Translations under genes and position numbers: made by a program
The notes under the pieces: model-generated
Seen by the model: the letters and a program-made list of their open reading frames with translations, nothing else
Databases searched by the model: none
Told to the model about the DNA's origin: nothing
NCBI GenBank assembly: GCA_025056355.1
Contig: JANWWI010000009.1
Span: 1 to 64,000 of the forward strand
Length of the DNA: 64,000 nt
Origin: Casimicrobiaceae bacterium
Lineage (GTDB): Bacteria; Pseudomonadota; Gammaproteobacteria; Burkholderiales; Casimicrobiaceae
Direction: 5' to 3'
In this document: in pieces, positions 29,343-39,633 of the stretch
Layout: every line of letters begins with the position of its first letter
How positions within the stretch are numbered: the stretch's first letter is position 1

Positions 29343-30227
29343 ATGTCTGAAAAACATCCCATCATTGCCATCACCGGCTCCTCCGGCGCGGGTACCTCAA
29401 CCGTCACACGCACCTTTCAAAACATCTTCCGTCGCGAGGGCGTCAAGGCGGCCATCATCGAGGGCGACAGCTTTCATCGATACGACCGCAAGGAAATGCG
29501 CCAGCGCATGGCTGAAGAGGAGGCTAAAGGCAACCGTCACTTCAGTCACTTCGGGCCGGAGGCCAATTTGTTCGAAGACTTGGAGGCGCTCTTCAAGGGC
29601 TATGCCGAAACTGGCCGCGGGCGCTTCCGGAAATATCTCCACAACGCCGAGGAGGCCGCGCCGTATAACCAGGAGCCCGGTACCTTCACGCCGTGGGAGG
29701 AGCTGCCCGAGGACACCGATCTGCTGTTCTACGAAGGGCTACACGGCGCTGTGGTCACCGACACGGTCAACGTGGCCAAGTATCCGGATCTGCTCATCGG
29801 CGTGGTGCCATCGATCAACCTCGAGTGGATCCAAAAGCTCATTCGCGACAAGACACAGCGCGGCTACAGCCAGGAGGCCGTGGTCGACACGATTCTTCGC
29901 CGCATGCCCGACTATGTGAACTACATCGTGCCGCAGTTTTCGCGCACCCATGTGAATTTTCAGCGGGTGCCGGTGGTGGATACCTCCAACCCGTTTATTG
30001 CGCGAGACATCCCGACGGCCGATGAGAGCGTCTGCGTGATTCGCTTCGCCAATCCGAAGGGCATCGATTTCCCCTATCTCTTGTCGATGATTCACGACTC
30101 GTGGATGAGCCGCGCCAACACGATCGTGGTGCCGGGCGGCAAAATGGAGCTTGCCATGCAGCTCATCTTCACGCCCTTCATCTGGCGCATGATGGAGCGG
30201 CGAAAGCGCGCACTGGGCGCGTTATGA
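29343..30227 (+). CDS. prk: Phosphoribulokinase
   Basis: A 294-residue class I (bacterial) phosphoribulokinase. The P-loop is GSSGAGTST, followed by EGDSFHRYDR (catalytic Asp) and HFGPEANL, YEGLHGAVV. It phosphorylates ribulose-5-phosphate to RuBP, the Calvin-cycle-specific step. The ATG at 29343 is preferred to an in-frame GTG at 29322 on similarity. The cbb name is cbbP. Confidence 0.97.
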   Translation: MSEKHPIIAITGSSGAGTSTVTRTFQNIFRREGVKAAIIEGDSFHRYDRKEMRQRMAEEEAKGNRHFSHFGPEANLFEDLEALFKGYAETGRGRFRKYLHNAEEAAPYNQEPGTFTPWEELPEDTDLLFYEGLHGAVVTDTVNVAKYPDLLIGVVPSINLEWIQKLIRDKTQRGYSQEAVVDTILRRMPDYVNYIVPQFSRTHVNFQRVPVVDTSNPFIARDIPTADESVCVIRFANPKGIDFPYLLSMIHDSWMSRANTIVVPGGKMELAMQLIFTPFIWRMMERRKRALGAL

Positions 30228-30302
30228 CCTCGGGCTCAGGCGAGCCGTCGAGTTGGCGAGGTGCTCGCCGTGGGCTTTCTTTGAGATTTCGGAGTGACCT
30301 TC

Positions 30303-32342
30303 ATGGATGTGCACACATCGACCCTGACCGCCACCGACCGCGACTTGGCCAACGCCATTCGCATGCTTGCAGCCGATGCGGTCGAGGCGGCCAAAAGCGG
30401 CCACCCCGGCGCCCCGATGGGCATGGCCGAGATCGCGGTGGCGCTTTGGAAGCGCCATCTCAAACATGATCCCGCCGATCCGCGTTGGCCCGATCGCGAT
30501 CGTTTCGTGCTCTCCAATGGGCACGGCTCGATGCTCATTTACGCGCTTTTGCACCTGACCGGGTACGATTTGCCCATCGAAGAGCTCAAGCGCTTCCGGC
30601 AACTGCACTCGAAGACCCCGGGGCATCCGGAAGTGGGCATCACCCCGGGTGTGGAAACCACCACGGGGCCGCTCGGGCAGGGCATTTCCAACGCGGTGGG
30701 CATGGCCTTGGCCGAGAAACTGCTTGCGGCCGAATTCAACCGCCCGGGCCACACGATCGTCGATCACTTCACCTACGTCTTTCTCGGCGACGGCTGCCTG
30801 ATGGAAGGCATCTCGCATGAGGTCTGCTCGCTTGCCGGGACGTTGCGGCTTTCCAAGCTCATTGCGGTCTATGACGACAACGGCATCTCGATCGACGGGC
30901 ATGTCGAGGGCTGGTTTACCGACGACACGCCAGCGCGCTTTCGCGCCTACGGCTGGAATGTGATTGGCCCGATTGACGGGCACGATGTCGAAGCGGTGGA
31001 TCGGGCGCTCACCGAGGCCAAGCGTCAGGCCGTCCTGCCTGATGGAAAGCCGACCCTGATTGTGGCCAAAACCATCATCGGCAAGGGCGCACCGAACAAA
31101 GCCGGGGGGCACGACGTTCACGGCGCGCCGCTCGGTGCGGCCGAGGTTGAGGCCACACGCAAGGCCCTGGACTGGCCCTATGCGCCGTTCGAGATTCCGC
31201 CGCATATCTACGCGGGTTGGGACGCCCGCGCCTCCGGAGCCAGCGCGCACAATGCCTGGCGGGCGCGCTTTGATGCCTATCGCGCGGCCTACCCCGCCGA
31301 GGCTGCCGAATTCGAGCGGCGCATGCGCGGCGAGTTGCCGGCGAACTGGAGCGACCGTCTTCCCGAGCTGCTTGCGGCGATGGCGGCGCGCGAAGAGGCG
31401 GTTGCGACGCGTAAGGCCAGCCAGATCGCGCTGGATCATTTTGCGCCGCTGCTGCCGGAATTCTTCGGCGGCTCGGCCGACTTGACCGGCTCGAATCTCA
31501 CCAACTTCAAGGGCTGCAAGATCGCTGGGCGGGATCAGCCAGGCAACCATCTCTCCTATGGTGTGCGCGAGTTTGGCATGGCCGCGATCATGAACGGCAT
31601 GGCCCTGCACGGCGGCTATTTGCCCTATGGGGGCACGTTCCTGGTGTTTTCGGACTATTGCCGCAATGCGATTCGCCTCTCGGCGCTCATGAAGCAGCGG
31701 GTCGTCTATGTGATGACCCACGACTCGATCGGTCTCGGCGAAGACGGCCCGACGCATCAGCCGGTCGAGCAGCTGCCGTCGTTGCGTCTGATTCCGAATC
31801 TCGATGTCTGGCGGCCGGCCGACCAACTGGAAACGGCGGTGGCTTGGGCTGCGGCCATCGAGCGACGCGATGGGCCGACCGTGCTCGCGCTTTCACGTCA
31901 GAACGTGCCGCGACTGCATGGTGAGGCCACGCGCGCGGCCGATATCCGGCGCGGCGGCTACGTCTTTGTCGACTGCGACGGCACGCCGGAGCTCTTGCTC
32001 ATCGCCACCGGCAGCGAACTGCATCTTGCCGTGGAGGCAGCCAAGACGCTTGCCGCCGAAGGCCGTCGGGTGCGTGTGGTGTCGATGCCCTGCACCCAGG
32101 CCTTCGATCGGCAAGACAAGGCTTACCGCGACTCGGTCATCCCCTGTGGCATGCCGCGCATGGCCATCGAGGCCGCGCATCCCGATCTCTGGATCAAGTA
32201 TGTCGGCACACGCGGGGCGGTCATGGGCGTGAGCCGCTTTGGTGAATCCGCTCCGGCCAAGGCGGTCTATGAGCATTTCGGGCTCACCGTGCCGGCGGTT
32301 GTGGAGCGCGCGCGGCAACTTCTTGCGGAGCGTCGGACATGA
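30303..32342 (+). CDS. tkt: Transketolase
   Basis: A 679-residue transketolase. It has the N-terminal [11 protein letters not shown], the thiamine-diphosphate motif [13 protein letters not shown] through [10 protein letters not shown], a central pyrimidine domain ([26 protein letters not shown] with the catalytic Glu/His) and a C-terminal domain. GGAG is 8 bases before the ATG at 30303. The last 4 bases overlap the next gene (ATGA). The cbb name is cbbT. Confidence 0.97.
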   Translation: MDVHTSTLTATDRDLANAIRMLAADAVEAAKSGHPGAPMGMAEIAVALWKRHLKHDPADPRWPDRDRFVLSNGHGSMLIYALLHLTGYDLPIEELKRFRQLHSKTPGHPEVGITPGVETTTGPLGQGISNAVGMALAEKLLAAEFNRPGHTIVDHFTYVFLGDGCLMEGISHEVCSLAGTLRLSKLIAVYDDNGISIDGHVEGWFTDDTPARFRAYGWNVIGPIDGHDVEAVDRALTEAKRQAVLPDGKPTLIVAKTIIGKGAPNKAGGHDVHGAPLGAAEVEATRKALDWPYAPFEIPPHIYAGWDARASGASAHNAWRARFDAYRAAYPAEAAEFERRMRGELPANWSDRLPELLAAMAAREEAVATRKASQIALDHFAPLLPEFFGGSADLTGSNLTNFKGCKIAGRDQPGNHLSYGVREFGMAAIMNGMALHGGYLPYGGTFLVFSDYCRNAIRLSALMKQRVVYVMTHDSIGLGEDGPTHQPVEQLPSLRLIPNLDVWRPADQLETAVAWAAAIERRDGPTVLALSRQNVPRLHGEATRAADIRRGGYVFVDCDGTPELLLIATGSELHLAVEAAKTLAAEGRRVRVVSMPCTQAFDRQDKAYRDSVIPCGMPRMAIEAAHPDLWIKYVGTRGAVMGVSRFGESAPAKAVYEHFGLTVPAVVERARQLLAERRT

Positions 32343-33040
32343 GCGAGCAGACGGCGCGGCGCTTCGATTTGGTGCTTTTCGACCTCGATGGCACCTTGAT
32401 CGAAACCGCCCCAGAGATTCAGGACGCAGTCAACGACACGCTCGAGGCGCTGGGTCTTGAGCCCGTCGATCTGGAGACCGTTGTGCGCTGGATCGGACAC
32501 GGCACACGCGAGCTGCTCGTCTCGGCGCTTGCGTCACGGCGGGCGCTTGAGCGTGAAGCGGTCGCGCTTGCGGAGGACTTCGATGCGGTGCAGGCGCTCT
32601 ACGCGAGCCATTATCGCGCGCGCTGCGGCACACGCTCGCGCCCCTACGAGGGAATGCGTGAAACCATCGAAGCCTTGCGGGACGCGGGCATCCGTGTGGC
32701 GATTCTCACCAACAAAGAGGCGCGCTACACCCAGGCGGTGCTTGAGGCGCATCGGCTCGAGGATGCCTTCGACCTGGTGATTGCCGGCGATACGCTGCCG
32801 CGCAAGAAACCCGACCCCGCAGGCATCGACTTTGCGCGCGAACGCTTCGGGGTTGGTCGCGAGCGCACGCTGTTGGTGGGCGACTCGGCCATCGATGTGG
32901 CCGCTGCGCGACACGCGGGCGTGGCCGTGTGGGTGTTTCCGTGGGGCTACAACCTCGGTCGACCGATCGCCGAGAGCGCGCCGGATCGGGTGCTATCGAG
33001 CTACGCCGAGCTGCGCGCGGCATTGCTCGGCGCATCGTGA
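32339..33040 (+). CDS. gph: Phosphoglycolate phosphatase
   Basis: A 233-residue HAD hydrolase with [30 protein letters not shown] and [15 protein letters not shown] motifs. It removes 2-phosphoglycolate made by RuBisCO oxygenase activity. It starts inside the tkt stop (ATGA), so translation is coupled. The cbb name is cbbZ. Confidence 0.93.
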   Translation: MSEQTARRFDLVLFDLDGTLIETAPEIQDAVNDTLEALGLEPVDLETVVRWIGHGTRELLVSALASRRALEREAVALAEDFDAVQALYASHYRARCGTRSRPYEGMRETIEALRDAGIRVAILTNKEARYTQAVLEAHRLEDAFDLVIAGDTLPRKKPDPAGIDFARERFGVGRERTLLVGDSAIDVAAARHAGVAVWVFPWGYNLGRPIAESAPDRVLSSYAELRAALLGAS

Positions 33041-34135
<1,095 letters not shown>

Positions 34136-34159
34136 TCAGCCCGGCTTCGGAGAGCGTGC

Positions 34160-35353
34160 ATGAAGATCCTGCGCTTTGAAGAGCTTTGTCGCAGCGGTAA
34201 AGTGGCCGGCAAGCGGGTGTTTATCCGTGCCGATCTGAACGTGCCGCTCGATGAAGCGGGTCGAATCACGGAAGACACCCGCATCCGTGCCTCCGTGCCG
34301 GCGATTCGCATGGGCCTAGAGGCCGGTGCTGCCGTCATGGTGACTTCGCACCTGGGGCGCCCGACCGAAGGGCAAATGAAGCCGGAGGATTCGCTGGCCC
34401 CGGTGGCCAAGCGACTCTCGGAGCTGCTTGGGCGCGAGGTGCCGCTTGTGGCCAACTGGGTCGATGGGGTGAGCGTTGCGCCGGGACAGGTGGTCCTGCT
34501 GGAAAACTGCCGTCTCAATCCCGGCGAAAAGAAAAACGACGAAGCGCTTGCGCGCAAGATGGCGGCCTTGTGCGACATCTTTGTGCACGATGCCTTTGGC
34601 ACCGCGCATCGCGCGGAGGCCTCCACGCACGGGATTGCCCGCTTTGCCCCGGTGGCCTGTGCCGGGCCGCTGCTTGCTGCCGAGATTGACGCCATTACCC
34701 GCGCACTCGAAGCACCCAAGCGGCCGCTTGTGGCGATCGTGGCCGGCTCCAAGGTCTCTACCAAGCTCACGATCCTTGAGGCGCTTGCGAAAAATGTCGA
34801 TCAGTTGATCGTCGGCGGCGGAATCGCCAACACCTTCATGCTCGCCTCGGGCTTGCCGGTGGGCAAAAGCCTGGTCGAACCAGACCTGGTACCGCAGGCC
34901 AAGGCCGTCATCGAGCAGATGAAGGCACGCGGTGCCGAGGTGCCCATCCCCGAGGATGTCGTGGTGGCCAAAGAATTCAAGGCCGATGCGCCGGCCACGG
35001 TCAAAGAGGCGAGCGCGGTTGCCGCCGATGAGATGATCCTCGACATCGGCCCGAGGACTGCCGAGCGCTTGGCCGCGCGCCTACGCGCTGCCGGCACGAT
35101 CGTCTGGAACGGGCCAGTGGGCGTGTTCGAGTTCGAGGCCTTCGCCAAGGGCACGGAGGCCATCGCCCGTGCAATTGCCGACTCGCCGGCGTTTTCGCTG
35201 GCCGGCGGTGGCGATACCTTGGCGGCCATTGCTAAATTCGGCATCGAATCGAAGATCGGTTACATCTCGACCGGGGGTGGCGCATTCCTCGAGGTCCTTG
35301 AGGGCAAGACGCTGCCCGCGTTTCAGGTGCTCATGGAGCGGGCGCAGGGGTGA
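34160..35353 (+). CDS. pgk: Phosphoglycerate kinase
   Basis: A 397-residue two-domain kinase with [34 protein letters not shown], the nucleotide-site [10 protein letters not shown] and the C-terminal [17 protein letters not shown]. It phosphorylates 3-phosphoglycerate made by RuBisCO. It lies 24 bases after gap. The cbb name is cbbK. Confidence 0.97.
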   Translation: MKILRFEELCRSGKVAGKRVFIRADLNVPLDEAGRITEDTRIRASVPAIRMGLEAGAAVMVTSHLGRPTEGQMKPEDSLAPVAKRLSELLGREVPLVANWVDGVSVAPGQVVLLENCRLNPGEKKNDEALARKMAALCDIFVHDAFGTAHRAEASTHGIARFAPVACAGPLLAAEIDAITRALEAPKRPLVAIVAGSKVSTKLTILEALAKNVDQLIVGGGIANTFMLASGLPVGKSLVEPDLVPQAKAVIEQMKARGAEVPIPEDVVVAKEFKADAPATVKEASAVAADEMILDIGPRTAERLAARLRAAGTIVWNGPVGVFEFEAFAKGTEAIARAIADSPAFSLAGGGDTLAAIAKFGIESKIGYISTGGGAFLEVLEGKTLPAFQVLMERAQG

Positions 35354-35358
35354 TAGGT

Positions 35359-35814
35359 ATGAACAAGCGAGGGATCGCGCTTGCGGTGACCGTTGGGGCG
35401 TTTTGGCTGTGCCTGGTGCCGGGACCGGTTGCCGCACAGGCCAGTGAAGCACAGATCGAGGACCTGGTCTCATTCTTTGAGTTTTCGGACGACGCGGGCG
35501 GCATGCTTTTGCCGCGTCAGGTCACCCCGGAACTGCGCGCCGGCATGATCTTTGTCGATGTGCGGCCGCGGGCGCAGTACGCGCGTTCGCGGATCCCCGG
35601 GGCGCGGCACATGGACTGGAAACAAGTGCTCAAGCGCCGCGCCGAATTCCCCAAAGACAAAACCGTGGTTTTCTATTGCAACACCGGAGCGCACTCCTCG
35701 CAGGTTGCCTTTGCGATGCGCTACGCGGGATGGGAACGTGCGCTCGTTCTTGTGGGCGGGCTCGAGGCATGGAAGGCCCACGGGCATGCGCTCGATGAGC
35801 AGCCCTTGCCGTAA
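35359..35814 (+). CDS. Exported rhodanese-like protein
   Basis: A 151-residue protein: a signal peptide ([21 protein letters not shown], cleaving after AAQA) and one rhodanese domain with the substrate motif VFVDVRP-like [21 protein letters not shown] and active-site Cys in [11 protein letters not shown]. It would act in the periplasm as a sulfurtransferase or persulfide carrier. AGGGG overlaps the pgk end and lies 8 bases before the ATG; a GTG at 35350 is an alternative start. A sulfur-handling gene inside a Calvin operon, between pgk and fba, is unusual. Confidence 0.82.
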   Translation: MNKRGIALAVTVGAFWLCLVPGPVAAQASEAQIEDLVSFFEFSDDAGGMLLPRQVTPELRAGMIFVDVRPRAQYARSRIPGARHMDWKQVLKRRAEFPKDKTVVFYCNTGAHSSQVAFAMRYAGWERALVLVGGLEAWKAHGHALDEQPLP

Positions 35815-35881
35815 GAGCGGCATCCGACGATTTCAACCTCAACTGGGATCACACCGACAACATCGGAAGGAACTGACAGCT

Positions 35882-36919
35882 ATGGCAATGATCACTTTGC
35901 GGCAACTCCTCGACCACGCGGCCGAACACGGCTATGGCGTGCCGGCTTTCAACGTCAACAACCTCGAGCAGGTCCAAGCGATCATGGAGGCTGCGGCCGA
36001 GACCGACAGCCCCGTGATCCTTCAGGCCTCGGCGGGGGCGCGCAAGTACGCCGGCGAGCCGTTCCTGCGTCACTTGATCCTTGCGGCCGTTGAATCCTAC
36101 CCCGACATTCCGGTCGTGCTGCACCAGGATCACGGCACCTCTCCTGCGGTGTGTCAAGCCTCGATCCGTTCGGGCTTTACGAGCGTGATGATGGATGGGT
36201 CGCTCCTGGAAGACGGCAAGACGCCCGCCTCCTACGAATACAACGTCGAAGTGACCCGCAAAGTCTGCGAGCTGGCGCATGCGGTCGGTGTCTCGGTTGA
36301 GGGCGAGCTCGGCTGTTTGGGTTCGCTCGAAACGGGCACCGCAGGGAAAGAGGATGGCGTCGGGGCGGAGGGCAAGCTCTCGCACGACATGCTGCTCACC
36401 GACCCGGATGAGGCCAAGGACTTCGTCGAAAAAACCGGCGTAGATGCCTTGGCGATCGCCATCGGCACCAGCCATGGCGCCTACAAGTTCACGCGCAAGC
36501 CGACCGGCGACATTTTGGCCATCGACCGCATCGAGCAAATTCACGCCAAGATTCCGAACACCCACTTGGTGATGCATGGCTCCTCGAGCGTGCCGCAGGA
36601 GTGGCTCGAGATCATCCGCAAGTATGGTGGCGACATTAAGGAGACCTACGGCGTGCCGGTGGAGGAGATTCAGCGCGGCATCAAAAGTGGCGTGCGCAAG
36701 GTCAACATCGACACCGACATTCGTCTCGCGATGACCGGCTCGATCCGCAAGGTGCTCTTTGAGAAGCCCTCCGAGTTCGATCCGCGCGCCTTCCTCAAAG
36801 AAGCGCGCAAGGCAGCCAAGGACATCTGCAAGGCGCGCTTTGAAGCCTTTGGCACTGCGGGCTGGGCCTCCAAAATCAAGCCCATCCCGTGCGAGCAGAT
36901 GGCCAAACGCTACCACTGA
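35882..36919 (+). CDS. fba: Fructose-bisphosphate aldolase, class II
   Basis: A 345-residue zinc aldolase. It has [22 protein letters not shown], the Zn-site [39 protein letters not shown] and HGSSSVP. It makes fructose- and sedoheptulose-bisphosphate in the Calvin cycle. The ATG at 35882 starts the homology; upstream in-frame residues overlap the rhodanese gene and are a shadow. The cbb name is cbbA. Confidence 0.96.
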   Translation: MAMITLRQLLDHAAEHGYGVPAFNVNNLEQVQAIMEAAAETDSPVILQASAGARKYAGEPFLRHLILAAVESYPDIPVVLHQDHGTSPAVCQASIRSGFTSVMMDGSLLEDGKTPASYEYNVEVTRKVCELAHAVGVSVEGELGCLGSLETGTAGKEDGVGAEGKLSHDMLLTDPDEAKDFVEKTGVDALAIAIGTSHGAYKFTRKPTGDILAIDRIEQIHAKIPNTHLVMHGSSSVPQEWLEIIRKYGGDIKETYGVPVEEIQRGIKSGVRKVNIDTDIRLAMTGSIRKVLFEKPSEFDPRAFLKEARKAAKDICKARFEAFGTAGWASKIKPIPCEQMAKRYH

Positions 36920-36946
36920 CGGACAACGCAGGGGAGGTTGGATCGC

Positions 36947-37498
36947 ATGGCAGCCATTGCACCTGCGGCGGAGCTCGGCTGGGCGGCGCCGCCGTTTCGG
37001 CTCAAAGGCACCGACGGGGCTTGGCACACGCTTGAAGAGCTGCGCGGTGAGCGTGGCACGGTGGTGGTCTTCATGTGCAACCACTGCCCCTACGTCAAGG
37101 CGGTGCTTGACCGTATGGTGCGGGATGCACGTGAACTTCTCGCCTACGGCGTTCGCTTCATCGGCATCAACGCGAACGATCCGGTGGCTTATCCGGAGGA
37201 CAGCTTCGAGCGAATGGTTGAGATCGCGCCGCGGCTTGGCTTTCCCTATCTGTGGGACGAAACGCAGGAGGTGGCGCGCGCATATGGCGCGGTTTGCACT
37301 CCGGATTTCTTCGGTTTCGACCGCGACCTCAAGCTGCGCTACCGCGGTCAGCTCGATGCCTCGCGCAAGGAGACGGCCCCGGAGGGTACGCCGCGTGAGC
37401 TCTTCGAGGCGATGAAGATGATTGCCGAGACGGGCATCGGGCCGGCCATTCAAAACCCGAGCATTGGCTGCTCAATCAAGTGGCGCGAGGCGGCGTAG
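36947..37498 (+). CDS. Thioredoxin-family redoxin (AhpC/TSA-like)
   Basis: A 183-residue soluble redoxin. The active site CNHCPYVK (CxxC) is followed by GINANDPVAYPEDSFERMV and the cis-Pro region GAVCTPDFFGFD, typical of the bacterial thioredoxin-like family with a CNHCPY site. No signal peptide is present. GGGGAGG is 9 bases before the ATG at 36947. It is the last gene of the cbb operon; a redox role toward Calvin enzymes is possible but unproven. Confidence 0.85.
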   Translation: MAAIAPAAELGWAAPPFRLKGTDGAWHTLEELRGERGTVVVFMCNHCPYVKAVLDRMVRDARELLAYGVRFIGINANDPVAYPEDSFERMVEIAPRLGFPYLWDETQEVARAYGAVCTPDFFGFDRDLKLRYRGQLDASRKETAPEGTPRELFEAMKMIAETGIGPAIQNPSIGCSIKWREAA

Positions 37499-37510
37499 GC
37501 CGCCTCGGTT

Positions 37511-37966
37511 CTACGCGGGTTTGCAGTCGCCGAGACGGGCAGCTTCGATGCGTTCCCGGCGATGCTGGAGGTCGCCCCATTTTCGGCCTTTGGTCTCGAC
37601 CTCCGCGAGGTAGCGTGTCGGCGAGGCGAAGGTGAGCCGTGTGCGGCTTTCACCTGAGATGCCGGGCAGATGGCAACGCGCCACAATCTCGTAGTGCTTG
37701 TCATCACGCCGAGTGATCTCGGTGTCGCAAACGAAGCTTGCCGCAAGCAGCGTCCGCCGAATTTCGTGCTTGGGGTCCACGCAGTAGGTTTGGGTTCGGG
37801 TTTGGATCGCTTTTGCCTGGGCGTGATCATTGCCAGCAAGCCGTTCGATACGCCGTTCGATCTTCCAGAGCCCCTGTTGCAGTTGATCAAGCGGTAACTG
37901 ATCCTGCGCCGCAAGCGGGGTGCTTGCCGCTAGCGCAGCGACCAAAGCCATCATCCGAGTTTCCAT
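37511..37966 (-). CDS. Secreted DUF3617-like protein
   Basis: A 151-residue protein with a signal peptide (METRMMALVAALAASTPLAAQ). The mature part has GLWKIERRIE near its start and four Cys (TYCVD, FVCDTE, ARCHL, LGDCKP), as in DUF3617 proteins of Betaproteobacteria. Function unknown. It is convergent with the cbb operon; the stop lies 12 bases from the redoxin stop, and an 8-bp stem (GAGGCGGC and GCCGCCTC, 37487-37506) sits between them. Confidence 0.72.
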   Translation of the reverse strand: METRMMALVAALAASTPLAAQDQLPLDQLQQGLWKIERRIERLAGNDHAQAKAIQTRTQTYCVDPKHEIRRTLLAASFVCDTEITRRDDKHYEIVARCHLPGISGESRTRLTFASPTRYLAEVETKGRKWGDLQHRRERIEAARLGDCKPA

Positions 37967-38088
37967 GGGGGTTCGAAGGGCGCGAGACTGGGGGGACCTG
38001 CCGATCACGTGTGACTCGAAGCGCGGGTGGACAGACGTGTCGAACTTCGCAAGTAAGATCATGGCCCGACGCGTATGATCGAGCCGTG

Positions 38089-38892
38089 ATGTCTTCTGCC
38101 TGCATGTCCAGCCACACGACCGATCGATCCCTGGTTTCAGTCGAGCGTCTCTACGGATCGGAGGCGCTTGAGCGCTTGCGTCGCGGCCATGTGCTGATCG
38201 TTGGTCTGGGCGGGGTCGGTTCCTGGGCGGCCGAGGCGCTTGCGCGCACGGGGGTGGGCCGGTTGACGCTTGTCGATTTGGATGTAGTTGCGGAAGGCAA
38301 TCTCAATCGGCAAGTCCACGCAACCCGAGAGACGCTCGGCATGAACAAGGTCGACGCGATGGCTGAGCGGGTCACTGCGATTGCACCGTCTTGCTGCATC
38401 GAGCGGATCGACGATTTCGTCACGCCCGACAACGTCGAGGCGATTCTCAATCGCGGCTTCGATGTGGTCATCGATGCGGTTGATCAGCTAGGTGCCAAGC
38501 TTGCGCTGATCGGGGCCTGCCAGGCTCGAGGTGTGGAGCTCATCGTTTGTGGCGCGGCTGGGGGCAAACGCGACCCGGCTCGCTTGCGCGATGGGGACTT
38601 GGCTGAAGCGACCCACGATCCGCTGCTCGCGCGGCTGCGTAGTCGGCTTCGGCGCAGCGCGGCGACGTCGGGCCGACGCCGCGTGCCGGCAGCCAGTGGG
38701 CGCCTCGGTGTGCGCGCGATCTGGTCCGATGAGCCGCGCTCAGGCGCGCGGCAAACGACTCAAGCGGGCGCACCTCTTGCGTGCGCTGGCTATGGCTCGG
38801 TGGTGACCGTCACCGCAAGCATGGGGTTTTTCGCCGCAGCGCGTGCGATCGAGAGGCTGCTCGGGAACAAGCAACGGCCGCTCACTCGCTAA
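38089..38892 (+). CDS. tcdA: tRNA threonylcarbamoyladenosine dehydratase
   Basis: A 267-residue ThiF/E1-like enzyme. It has LYGSEALERL at the N-terminus, the ATP site GLGGVGSWAAEALARTGVG, DLDVVAEGNLNRQVHA and DAVDQLGAKLALI. TcdA cyclises t6A in tRNAs. The ATG at 38089 or the in-frame ATG at 38104 may be used. The segment after residue 175 is Arg-rich (RLRSRLRRS), consistent with tRNA binding. It stands alone on the plus strand. Confidence 0.88.
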   Translation: MSSACMSSHTTDRSLVSVERLYGSEALERLRRGHVLIVGLGGVGSWAAEALARTGVGRLTLVDLDVVAEGNLNRQVHATRETLGMNKVDAMAERVTAIAPSCCIERIDDFVTPDNVEAILNRGFDVVIDAVDQLGAKLALIGACQARGVELIVCGAAGGKRDPARLRDGDLAEATHDPLLARLRSRLRRSAATSGRRRVPAASGRLGVRAIWSDEPRSGARQTTQAGAPLACAGYGSVVTVTASMGFFAAARAIERLLGNKQRPLTR

Positions 38893-38941
38893 GCCGCGTG
38901 ATGAGTCGCCATCGAGCGCGGGTTTACCCGGGGCGCTCTAT

Positions 38942-38979
38942 TCACGAGGTTCGAAATTCATCACGAGGTTCGAAATCCA
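38942..38979 (+). repeat. 19-bp tandem repeat upstream of the sox promoter
   Basis: Two copies of TCACGAGGTTCGAAATTCA follow each other directly; the second differs at one base (TCCA end). They end 11 bases before the -35 box, where an activator could bind, or they may be a local duplication. Confidence 0.75.
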
Positions 38980-38990
38980 GTTTGCCCCTA

Positions 38991-39018
38991 TTGACATATT
39001 CGCGTGCGCGAGTATGAT
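38991..39018 (+). promoter_or_regulatory. sox promoter with embedded ArsR-type operator
   Basis: TTGACA (38991-38996) and TATGAT (39013-39018) are near-perfect sigma-70 boxes with a 16-base spacer. The spacer and part of both boxes form a 20-base near-perfect palindrome, ATATTCGCGTGCGCGAGTAT (38996-39015). This resembles the ATTC-N8-GAAT operators reported for the persulfide sensors SqrR/BigR. A bound repressor would block RNA polymerase, so SoxR (39214) probably represses its own operon until reactive sulfur appears. Confidence 0.75.
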
Positions 39019-39059
39019 GCCGGAGACAAAAAGAGGGCGATGCGCTCACGGGGCAGCAC

Positions 39060-39091
39060 AACCGGCGTCGTTTGTAACCGGCGTCGTTTGT
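39060..39091 (+). repeat. Perfect 16-bp tandem repeat in the sox leader
   Basis: AACCGGCGTCGTTTGT occurs twice with no spacer. It lies about 35-70 bases after the expected transcription start, inside the leader. It may be a recent duplication; no function is evident. Confidence 0.8.
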
Positions 39092-39213
39092 TCAACGCAA
39101 AGTCGAGGCAGCGTCGGTCGAGCCCTGTGCCTCGGTCAAAGCAAAGGGGATGTTCGCGGCCTGAAGTGGCTACCCTGACTCAACGCCCCAACACCACGTC
39201 TTTGGAGGTTTCG

Positions 39214-39633
39214 ATGCACGAACTCGATCCGCTGTTTGACAAGGTGGCGCGCTACTTTGCGCTGTTGTCGGATCCCTCGCGGTTGAAGGTGATTCACGCG
39301 ATCTGTAACGAGGAGCGCTCGGTCAATGCGGTTGCCGAAGCCACGGGGTTGTCGCAGCCCACGGCATCGCGTCATCTGAGTGCGCTCTTTATGACGGGAT
39401 CGGCCACGCGTCGCCGCGATGGAAATCAAGTTTTCTACAAGATTTGCGACAAAACGCTGATCGACATCTGTCGCACCGCGTGCGTGAGCCTTGTGGCCCG
39501 TTCCGATGAGGCGCGCGACGCGGATTTGAGTGAACAAAGTGCACGCTTTATGGCCCCGAGTACTTTGTCGCGCCGTAAGGTGACGGGCTTCCGTTCCAAT
39601 TCACGCGTTTTGGTAGGGATGTCTTCGGAATGA
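39214..39633 (+). CDS. soxR: ArsR-family sulfur-responsive repressor SoxR
   Basis: A 139-residue winged-helix regulator: LSDPSRLKVIHAI, helix-turn-helix AEATGLSQPTASRHLSAL, beta-wing RRRDGNQVFYKI. Cys31, Cys78, Cys86 and Cys90 include a pair placed as in the SqrR/BigR/SoxR group, which sense persulfide by linking two Cys. The ATG at 39214 has TGGAGG about 5 bases upstream. It overlaps soxC by 4 bases (ATGA). The long Ser/Arg tail after residue 110 is not part of the fold. It is named soxR by position; it is unrelated to the superoxide sensor SoxR. Confidence 0.85.
   Translation: MHELDPLFDKVARYFALLSDPSRLKVIHAICNEERSVNAVAEATGLSQPTASRHLSALFMTGSATRRRDGNQVFYKICDKTLIDICRTACVSLVARSDEARDADLSEQSARFMAPSTLSRRKVTGFRSNSRVLVGMSSE

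Larger units (their letters stand above)
38893..39213. other. sox operon upstream region
   Basis: This 321-base region before soxR has no gene. It carries a 19-base tandem repeat (38942-38979), a strong promoter with an embedded palindrome (38991-39018) and a perfect 16-base tandem repeat (39060-39091), followed by a long 5' leader of about 190 bases. Confidence 0.7.

Noticed and set aside
30222-31826. Minus-strand frame of 534 codons opposite tkt
   Set aside because: Antisense shadow of transketolase; the plus-strand protein is unmistakable.
37487-37506. Hairpin at the end of the redoxin gene as a terminator
   Set aside because: The 8-bp stem overlaps the stop codon and no T-tract follows, so it is only a weak candidate.
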